This document shows positions 58,167 through 64,000 of a DNA stretch of 64,000 nt, piece after piece. The notes under the pieces were generated by a model that worked only from the letters and a program-made list of their open reading frames with translations, made no database searches and was not told the DNA's origin. This DNA is from Kitasatospora cheerisanensis KCTC 2395. Lineage in GTDB: Bacteria; Actinomycetota; Actinomycetes; Streptomycetales; Streptomycetaceae. The stretch is taken from the NCBI RefSeq assembly GCF_000696185.1, contig NZ_KK853997.1, positions 7,461,431 through 7,525,430 of the forward strand, in the 5' to 3' direction. A program made the translations under genes and the position numbers. How positions within the stretch are numbered: position 1 is the stretch's first letter; each line of letters starts with the position of its first letter.

Positions 58167-59021
58167 ATGGACGTCGTCGAACGGGAGCTGACGGAGCCGT
58201 GGGAGGCGCTGCTGGTCGGGCCGGCGGGCGGGAGCGGGGCCGCGGTGGTGGTGCTGTCCGGATCCAGCGGGCGGGTCGAGCGGGAACGGGCGCGGCTGCT
58301 GGGGCGGGCCGGCGTGACGGCGCTGACGATCCGGTGGTTCGGCGGGCCGGGGCAGCCGCCGGGGGTGTGCGAGGTGCCGCTGGAGACCTTCACCGCGGCG
58401 GTCGACCTGCTGCGGGAGAACGGGGCGCGGCGGATCGGGATGCTCGGGACGTCGAAGGGCGCCGAGGCCGCGATGCTGACGGCCGTTCACGACCCGCGGG
58501 TGGACGCGGTGGTGGCGCTGGCGCCCACCTCGCTGGTGTGGAGCAACGTCGGTCCGGGCCGGGACGGCGCCGACCGGCCGCTCCGCTCCAGCTGGACCTG
58601 GCAGGGGCGGCCGCTGCCGTTCGTGCCGATCGACGAGACCTGGCGGCCCGGCGAGCCGGAGGGCCGGCCGGTGGCCATCCGCGGCTGGTACGAGCAGAGC
58701 CGGCGGACCTCCGCGGAGGCCGTCCCGGCGGCGGAGATCCCGGTGGAGGCGACCCGCGCCGAGCTGCTGCTGATCGCGGGCGGCGCGGACGCGATGTGGC
58801 CCGCCCTCCCGTTCGCCGAGCAACTCGCCGCGCGGCGGCGCGCGGCCGGCCTCGGCGTGCGGCTGGTGGAGCGCCCCGACGCCGGCCACCGGATCCGGCT
58901 CCCCGGCGAGAGCCCGGCGCCGGAGTCCGCGCAGTTCGACTACGGGGGGACGCCGGAGGCCGACGCCCTGCTCGGCGCGGCCGCGTGGCCGCACGTGGTA
59001 CAGGTGCTGACGGGCCGTTAG
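58167..59021 (+). CDS. Alpha/beta hydrolase of the acyl-CoA thioesterase/BAAT C-terminal type
   Basis: A 284-residue protein starting at ATG 58167. The nucleophile elbow is GMLGTSKGAEAAML, with Ser where animal BAAT enzymes have Cys or Ser. Upstream are AAVVVLSGSSGRVERERARLL and LTIRWFGGPGQPPGV; downstream the acid and base sites in LLLIAGGADAMWPALPFAEQL and DAGHRIRLPGE. The N-terminal Ig-like domain of longer relatives is reduced to about 25 residues. It may hydrolyse or transfer acyl groups from CoA. Divergence from the acyl-CoA dehydrogenase gene suggests related function. The TAG stop lies in a CTGACG-type palindrome (59007-59021). Confidence 0.85.
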   Translation: MDVVERELTEPWEALLVGPAGGSGAAVVVLSGSSGRVERERARLLGRAGVTALTIRWFGGPGQPPGVCEVPLETFTAAVDLLRENGARRIGMLGTSKGAEAAMLTAVHDPRVDAVVALAPTSLVWSNVGPGRDGADRPLRSSWTWQGRPLPFVPIDETWRPGEPEGRPVAIRGWYEQSRRTSAEAVPAAEIPVEATRAELLLIAGGADAMWPALPFAEQLAARRRAAGLGVRLVERPDAGHRIRLPGESPAPESAQFDYGGTPEADALLGAAAWPHVVQVLTGR

Positions 59022-59031
59022 AGCGGCCCGG

Positions 59032-59415
59032 TCAGACGGCCGGGATGCGGGTGCGCAGCAGGCAGAAGACGTTGCCCTCGAGATCGGCGAGGACGTGCCA
59101 GCTCTCCTCGCCGCTCTGACCGACATCGGCGGGCTTCGCGCCGAGGGCGAGCAGACGGGCGAGTTCGGCGTCCTGGTCGCGGTCGGTGGGGCTGACGTCC
59201 AGGTGCAGCGGAAGCTTCGCCGGGCGCGGGTCGGCGGTCGGGCTGAGGATCAGCGTCGGCAGCGGCCCGCCGAATCCGACGCCGGGCGGCCCGATCTCGA
59301 TACCGCCGTCGGGTTCGCGGCCCAGCTCGACGTAACCGAGGACCTCGCACCAGAAGGCGGCGAGCAGCTCGGGGTCGGCGCAGTCCAGGATCAGCTCGCT
59401 GATGCGGCATGCCAT
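59032..59415 (-). CDS. VOC (glyoxalase-like) superfamily protein
   Basis: A 127-residue protein starting at ATG 59415 (MACRISELIL). Two beta-alpha-beta-beta-beta modules are seen: ISELILDCADPELLAAFWCEV followed by LGYVELGREPDGGIEIG, then LPLHLDVSPTDRDQDAELAR and HVLADLEGNVFCLLRT. This is the short Glyoxalase_6-like form common in actinomycetes. The usual metal ligands are only partly evident, so it may bind a small molecule rather than catalyse isomerisation. It converges with the hydrolase gene. Confidence 0.88.
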   Translation of the reverse strand: MACRISELILDCADPELLAAFWCEVLGYVELGREPDGGIEIGPPGVGFGGPLPTLILSPTADPRPAKLPLHLDVSPTDRDQDAELARLLALGAKPADVGQSGEESWHVLADLEGNVFCLLRTRIPAV

Positions 59416-59425
59416 GACGGGCAGT

Positions 59426-59713
59426 CTAGACGGGTTCGTCGCCGTCGGAGGAGCCACTGCGGCGGAGCAGCGAGCGCAGTGGGGCGGCGACCACTGCGGC
59501 GGTGCCGGAGGTGATCAGGAGGCAGGCTGCGAGGAGCAGTCCGTTGCGTCTGACCCGGCAGTCGGGGTTGAACTCGGCGGAGTAGCCGGGGCCGCCGAAG
59601 CCGGAGCCGCAGTAGAGGGTGCTGTGCCCGTCGTTGTCGTACGGGTCCGGGTACAGGCCGACCCCGGTTCCCACCAGGACCGCCAGGATTCCGGCCGCCA
59701 CCATCCGACGCAT
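59426..59713 (-). CDS. Small membrane protein
   Basis: A 95-residue protein starting at ATG 59713. Two transmembrane helices, MVAAGILAVLVGTGVGLYP and NGLLLAACLLITSGTAAVVAA, flank an external loop (PYDNDGHSTLYCGSGFGG, then FNPDCRVRR) with two cysteines likely to be bonded. The C-terminal tail is short and ends SSDGDEPV. It lies ten bases upstream of the VOC gene on the same strand, so it is probably co-transcribed with it. Function is unknown. Confidence 0.7.
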   Translation of the reverse strand: MRRMVAAGILAVLVGTGVGLYPDPYDNDGHSTLYCGSGFGGPGYSAEFNPDCRVRRNGLLLAACLLITSGTAAVVAAPLRSLLRRSGSSDGDEPV

Positions 59714-59829
59714 GCGCCGCCTCCCGTTCGCTTCGCGGACCTGCCGTTCACGAGCACGGACGAGTGGCCGGGCCGATCGGTTGCGGTGCGGTCGGTGCCC
59801 GGGCGCCGCCGGGGCACTGGCCTGACGGC

Positions 59830-60381
59830 GTGACAGGGCGATCGAGCACCGTGGTGCTGATGTGCGGCCTTCCGGGGTCGGGGAAGACCACCTATGCGCG
59901 GGGGCTGGTGCGGCGGGGCTTCGCCCGGCTGTCGATCGACGAGGAGGTCTGGCGGCTGCTCGGGCAGCGGGACGCCGGACTCGTGCTGGCGGCCGAGGAG
60001 TTCGACCGGCTCAAGGAGGAGGTGCGCGGGCGGCAGCGGCGCGAGCTCGTCGAACTGCTGCGGGCCTGGCGGGACGTGGTGGTGGACTACAGCTGCTGGA
60101 GCCGCGCCGCCCGCGAGGACTACCAGCAGCTGGTCGAACAGCACGGCGGCCGCTGGGAGTTGGTGCACCTCAAGGCCGACCGGGCGACGCTGGAGCGCCG
60201 CCTGGAGGCGCGGAACCGCGAGGAGGGCGCCGACTCCGTGACGGTGGACCGGGCACTGTTCGACCGCTACGTCGCCATGTTCGAGGAGCCGGTCGGCGAG
60301 GGCGAGCAGCTCGTCCCGCAGCCCGCGCCGCCCGGCGGGCGGGCGGGCCTGAACGGCGGTCAGGCCCCGTCGTCGAGGTAG
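59830..60381 (+). CDS. P-loop kinase (AAA_33-type, zeta-toxin/gluconokinase-like)
   Basis: A 183-residue kinase starting at GTG 59830. Walker A is MCGLPGSGKTTYARGL (about 12-27); the following LSIDEEVWRLLG and VVVDYSCWSRAAREDYQQLV are the substrate-binding and Walker B-like regions; RLEARNREEGADSV is the lid. The family phosphorylates small molecules or RNA ends, and some members act in resistance or toxin systems. The target here is unknown. Its last 22 bases overlap the end of the convergent decarboxylase gene. A near-palindrome TGACGGCGTGACA precedes its start. Confidence 0.85.
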   Translation: MTGRSSTVVLMCGLPGSGKTTYARGLVRRGFARLSIDEEVWRLLGQRDAGLVLAAEEFDRLKEEVRGRQRRELVELLRAWRDVVVDYSCWSRAAREDYQQLVEQHGGRWELVHLKADRATLERRLEARNREEGADSVTVDRALFDRYVAMFEEPVGEGEQLVPQPAPPGGRAGLNGGQAPSSR

Positions 60382-61541
60382 TGGAAGGACGGACGGGGGT
60401 GCATCAGGAACTCGTGGTGCGAGATGTTCCACCCGTACGCGCCGGCCATCGCGAACAGCAGCCGGTCGCCGGCCCGGAGTTCGGCGACGGGGGCGCGGGC
60501 GGCCAGCACGTCCTTCGGGGTGCAGAGCTGGCCGGAGACGGTGATCCGGGTGCCGGTGGCGGTCGGCCGGGGCCAGGGGTGCGGCCAGTGGTCGACCGGG
60601 AGGACGGTGAACGGCTGGGAGTGGCCGCGGGTGGCCGGGGTGCGCAGGTGGTGGGTGCCGCCGCGGACCACGGCGAAGGCCTCGCCGTGGCTGTGCTTCA
60701 CGTCCAGCACCTCGGTGGCGTACCAGCCGCAGTACGCGGTGAGGGCCCGGCCGGGCTCGATCCGGAGCGTCCCGAGGGCGGGGTGACGGTCCAGCAGGTC
60801 GGCGAGGCCCCGGCCGAACGCGGTCCAGTCGAAGCGGGCCTCCGGGTCCGCGTAGTCGACCGCCATGCCGCCGCCGACGTTGACCTCGTGCAGCGGGAAG
60901 CCGTGCCGGGCGGCGAGTCCGGCCGACCAGCCGACGATCCGCTCGGCGAGCCGCAGCAGTTCGGTGGCGGGCAGGCCGCTGGCCAGGTGGGCGTGGATGC
61001 CGCGCAGGCGCAGCCGTTCGAAGCCGGGGGAGGCGAGCAGCGCCAGGCAGTCCTCGATCCGGTCGGGGTCCATGCCGAACGGGGTGGGGCGGCCGCCCAT
61101 CGCCAGCGCGACGCCGTCCAGGGCGCCGTCACCGACCGGCAGGTTGGCGCGCAGCAGGACGTCCACGGGGCGGTCGGCCGCGGCGGCGAGGGCGCGCAGT
61201 TCGCGTTCGCTCTCCACGTGCCAGCGCCGGACGGCGGGCAGCCGGAGGGCGGCGGCGATCTCCTCGGGCGACTTGCCGGGGCCGCCGAACGCCAGCGGCG
61301 CGTCCGGGACGGCGGCGTGAACGTGCGTCAACTCGCCGCCGGAGGACACCTCGTAGCCGTCGACCAGGCCGCGCAGCGCGGCCAGCAGCGGCGCCTCCGG
61401 GTTGGCCTTCGCGGCGTAGTAGAGCTCGACCCGGGCGGGGAGGGCGGCGCGGACCTCGGCGGCGTGGGCGCGCAGCGCCGCCAGGTCGTACAGGTAGGCC
61501 GGGAGGCCGGTGAGCGTGGCGGCGGCGGTGCGGACGGTCAC
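60360..61541 (-). CDS. PLP-dependent decarboxylase (alanine-racemase fold, siderophore type)
   Basis: A 393-residue type III PLP decarboxylase related to DAP and ornithine decarboxylases. GTG 61541 overlaps the siderophore synthetase stop (GTGA). Motifs: LYYAAKANPEAPLL with the PLP lysine, RRWHVESERELRALA, HEVNVGGGMAVDY (PLP phosphate), IEPGRALTAYCGWY, and a C-terminal GAYGWNISHHEFLMHP. Within NIS siderophore loci this enzyme supplies a diamine or decarboxylates citryl-diaminopropionate-type intermediates (as in SbnH-like enzymes). It is the last gene visible of the siderophore operon. Confidence 0.88.
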   Translation of the reverse strand: MTVRTAAATLTGLPAYLYDLAALRAHAAEVRAALPARVELYYAAKANPEAPLLAALRGLVDGYEVSSGGELTHVHAAVPDAPLAFGGPGKSPEEIAAALRLPAVRRWHVESERELRALAAAADRPVDVLLRANLPVGDGALDGVALAMGGRPTPFGMDPDRIEDCLALLASPGFERLRLRGIHAHLASGLPATELLRLAERIVGWSAGLAARHGFPLHEVNVGGGMAVDYADPEARFDWTAFGRGLADLLDRHPALGTLRIEPGRALTAYCGWYATEVLDVKHSHGEAFAVVRGGTHHLRTPATRGHSQPFTVLPVDHWPHPWPRPTATGTRITVSGQLCTPKDVLAARAPVAELRAGDRLLFAMAGAYGWNISHHEFLMHPRPSFHYLDDGA

Positions 61542-63266
61542 ACGTACTCCTTGGCGGCGGCGGGGAGCGCCGGGCAGGCCCCGGCGGGGAGGGAGAGCGG
61601 CGAGGCGATCGGCAGGTAGCCGGCCTCGCGGTCGGGGCGGCGGGCCCAGCGGGTGAGCAGGTTGGCCTTGGCGGGCAGCGGAACCCCGGCCAGCAGGCGG
61701 CGAGCCGCGGCGGGCAGCCGTGGCGGTCGGCGTGCTCGCCGAGCACCGCGCGGACCTCCGCCCAGAGTTCGGCCTCCAGTTCGGGATGCCGGTCGGCGAG
61801 CGCGGCGAGCAGTTCGGCGACGTGGTTGACCAGCAGGCAGTAGACGACCCGGTCCCAGCCGCGCCGGGCGTCGTAGGCGATCGGGCCGGCGACCTCGGCG
61901 GGCAGGGCGGCGAGCCGGGTCGCGTGGTGCTCGGGGAGCAGCTTGGTGCCCTCCAGGTCGCGGAACAGCGCCTGCGCGGGCCGGCCGTCCGCGTCCACGC
62001 AGATCAGCACGTTCTGCAGGTGCGGTTCCAGCACCACGCCGTGGTCGAAGTACGCGGAGAGCACCGGCGGTACGACGAGCCGCAGGTAGGCCGCCCACCA
62101 GGCGCGGGCGTCGGCGGCGTTGCGCCCGGCCAGCAGGGCGGAGACCTGGGCGGGACTGGTCGGGTACTCGTCGGCGACGGCGGCGGCCAGCAGCGGGGTC
62201 AGGCCCGGCCGGACGGCCTGCCCCAGGCCCTCGCGGACGATCAGCCCGAGGCCCTCGAACAGCTCCGGGTCCGGGGCGCCGTCCGGGCCCGGCAGCGCGA
62301 GGGTGCGGAACGCGGGCTCCCGCAGCACCGCGGCGTCGGGGAAGCGGTCCGCCAGCTCGGCGAGCGGCCCGGCGAGCAGCCGGGTGAGGGCGACCGCGCC
62401 GGTCAGCTCGTACGCCGCGTTCTTGCGCAGGCAGTTGGTGATCCGCACGTTCAGGCTGAACTTGAGGAACGCGTCCTCGCCGTACAGGGTGCGCACCGAG
62501 GCGGTGGCCGCGTACGGGGCGCCGCCCTCGCCCAGGTCGAGCACGTCGCCGCGTTCCAGCGCGGCGGTCAACAGCGGGTGGTCGGACAGCAGTTGGTACT
62601 GCCAGGGGTGCGCGGGCAGCAGGGTGTAGCCGTCCGGGACGGCGCGCAGCGCGTCGAGGCGGGCGAGCGCGGCCGGGTCGGCGGCGTCCTGGGCGAGGTA
62701 GGCGCTGCGGACGGCGAGGTGGCGCAGGCGGAACGCGGCGCGCGCCTCGGGCGCGTGGTCGGACCACGAACCGCGGGCGGCGGAGCGGGACTTGGGCGCC
62801 GGGTGGAAGCGGTGGCCGAAGAGCAGGGCCTGCTCGGACTCCAGGTACCGGTCCGCCCCGGCGGCGGGCCGGCCGGCCAGCGCGGCGGCGACGCCCCGGT
62901 GGCTGGAGGCGACCTGCTCGACGAACTCGTCGTTGGCCACGCCGGTGCGCAGGGTGAGTTCGGCGCGGACGTGCTCGGCGAGTTCGCGCCACCCCGACTC
63001 CCGCCAGCCGTCCGGGGTCTGCTCCTCGACCGGGCCGGTGAAGCGGTGCGCGCCGAGCAGCGAGGTGCGGCGCAGCGCGACCCGGAGCAGGACGCCGCGG
63101 CGCGGCAGGCGCAGCAGCAGGACGCCGTCGGCGACCGCCGCCTGGTGCTCGGGGCCGGAGACCTCGCGGAGCAGGCAGTTGAGCAGGGTGTGGGAGACGA
63201 CGTGGTCGGCGGTGGGCAGGGCGTCCGGGCCGCCGCCGCGGGGTGGCGTTCGGTCTGCGTGGTCAT
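61538..63266 (-). CDS. IucA/IucC-family NIS siderophore synthetase (two frameshifts)
   Basis: About 576 residues in three frames, joined if one base is restored near 63235 and one near 61712. ATG 63266 overlaps the MFS stop (ATGA). Motifs of ATP-dependent NIS synthetases: LLPAHPWQYQLL, SVRTLYGEDAFLKFSLNVRI (phosphate-binding Lys and Arg), and VLEPHLQNVLI with RDLEGTKLL (RDxxG). The last part PLPAKANLLTRWARRP is also typical. The enzyme joins citrate or a dicarboxylate to amines or hydroxamates. With the PLP decarboxylase and MFS exporter it forms a citrate-type siderophore pathway. Confidence 0.85.
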
Positions 63267-64000
63267 CGGGGGCTCCAGCGGATCAGGAGGACGAGGAGGG
63301 CGGCGAGCACGGCCGCCCCGGTGCCGGCCAGCACCGGGGCGGCCGGGCCGTAGCCGCCGTTGACCAGGGCGGCGGCGCCTCCGGCGGCGACCGCGCCGCC
63401 CTTGGAGACCAGTTCGAGGGTGCCGAACATCCGCCCGGGCGCCCGGCCTTCGGCCGCGGCCGCGGCGAGCACCGACAGGCAGACCAGGCCGAGCGTGAGG
63501 CCGGCGCCGAGGACGGTCCGGGTGACGGCGAAGGCCGGCAGGGAGTGCGCGGCGCCGTGTCCGGCCAGGCCGAGGCCGACCAGGGCGAAGGCGGCGAACA
63601 GGCCGGTGCGCGGTCGGTGCCGGAAGTGCCGGTGCACCCGTCCGGCGGTCAGCAGGTACACCAGGTGCGGCAGGGCGAACAGCAGGCCGGAGACGGTGCC
63701 GGAGACGCCGGGCAGCCGCTGCTCGACCAGGGCGATCAGGTAGGGGAAGGAGATGACGGTGGCGAACACGAAGGCGAACTCGAAGAGGTACAGCAGCCGC
63801 AACGGCCTTGTCGGCGCGGCCGCTTGTGCGCCGCCGGCGGCCGCCGGGGCAGCGGCCGGGCGCCGCGGTTCCGGCAGCAGGGCGAGCAGCCCGGCGGCGG
63901 CCAGCGGCAGCGCCGCCATCAGCAGGTACTGGCGGTGCGGCGCGATCCACGGGGAGAGCGCGCCGACCAGGATCGGCGCGGCGACCAGCGAGGCCCGGGC
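63263..64000 (-). CDS. MFS exporter of the siderophore locus, N-terminal part beyond the window
   Basis: At least 245 residues of a major facilitator, cut by the right edge. Seven or more hydrophobic helices are visible: ARASLVAAPILVGALSPWIA near the edge, LPLAAAGLLALLPEP, LLYLFEFAFVFATVISFPYL, and LPHLVYLLTAGRVHRHFRHR. The loop before the last helices and GRAPGRMFGTLELVSKGGAV fit MFS siderophore exporters. Its stop overlaps the NIS synthetase start, so it is translationally coupled and probably exports that siderophore. Confidence 0.85.
   Translation of the reverse strand, partial: ARASLVAAPILVGALSPWIAPHRQYLLMAALPLAAAGLLALLPEPRRPAAAPAAAGGAQAAAPTRPLRLLYLFEFAFVFATVISFPYLIALVEQRLPGVSGTVSGLLFALPHLVYLLTAGRVHRHFRHRPRTGLFAAFALVGLGLAGHGAAHSLPAFAVTRTVLGAGLTLGLVCLSVLAAAAAEGRAPGRMFGTLELVSKGGAVAAGGAAALVNGGYGPAAPVLAGTGAAVLAALLVLLIRWSPR

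Noticed and set aside
1..64000. Search for tRNA, rRNA, insertion sequences or prophage genes
   Set aside because: No tRNA cloverleaf, rRNA stretch, transposase, integrase or phage structural gene could be recognised by reading. Short or divergent ones could have been missed.

Overview
The window is very GC-rich, uses G/C almost exclusively at third codon positions, starts many genes with GTG or TTG, and has typical Streptomycetaceae gene families (DUF574-type methyltransferase, HxlR, ROK and Rrf2 regulators, a bioB-bioA-bioD block, desferrioxamine-type NIS chemistry). It is most likely chromosomal DNA of a Streptomyces or Kitasatospora-like actinomycete. No rRNA, tRNA, CRISPR array, intact insertion sequence or replication origin was recognised.

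Region by region: 1-856 is a cytochrome P450 running off the left edge. 857-2178 holds only gene fragments (a NUDIX C-terminal half, a GFA-like stub) and a hexanucleotide repeat. 2179-7900 is a minus-strand operon in which the starts and stops of several genes overlap: a NUDIX-NUDIX-GNAT protein, a double NUDIX protein, an APH-fold kinase, a small NUDIX-like protein without catalytic glutamates, and an ABC exporter half-transporter. 7901-12402 is a worn accessory stretch with broken genes (a helical-repeat protein, a gene with a His-Cys repeat, DoxX) among intact ones (NAD(P)-binding protein, DsbA/FrnE-type oxidoreductase with a divergent HxlR regulator).

12641-22273 is mixed: exonuclease III and a divergent GntR regulator, a SUKH-family protein, a ROK regulator, a CocE-type hydrolase, a methyltransferase, a secreted protein, a GNAT, and an SDR/TetR pair with matching operators. 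22320-31031 is an organosulfur scavenging operon (TauD/TfdA dioxygenase, Dpp-type ABC importer, cytoplasmic sulfatase). It is preceded by a candidate promoter and a 29-codon leader ORF with nine cysteine codons, which suggests cysteine-responsive attenuation.

31300-42192 contains a HisRS/HisZ-like protein, LysR/aldo-keto reductase, several small secreted proteins, an HTH-membrane-RICIN protein, a dienelactone hydrolase and a large secreted propeller-RICIN protein. 42244-45575 is bioD-bioA-bioB. 45838-55251 holds methyltransferase and acetyltransferase genes, a small overlapping gene pair, an MFS exporter with an Rrf2 regulator and two matching operators, and a trypsin-STAND-TPR protein resembling bacterial conflict or immunity ATPases. 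55361-64000 has a beta-trefoil protein, an acyl-CoA dehydrogenase, a BAAT-type hydrolase, and the left part of a siderophore locus (PLP decarboxylase, IucA/IucC synthetase, MFS exporter cut by the window edge).

Many otherwise intact genes are broken by single-base losses in G/C runs, often twice in one gene. This looks more like sequencing or assembly error than gene decay, so frameshifted genes are given here as full-length loci with the break points noted.
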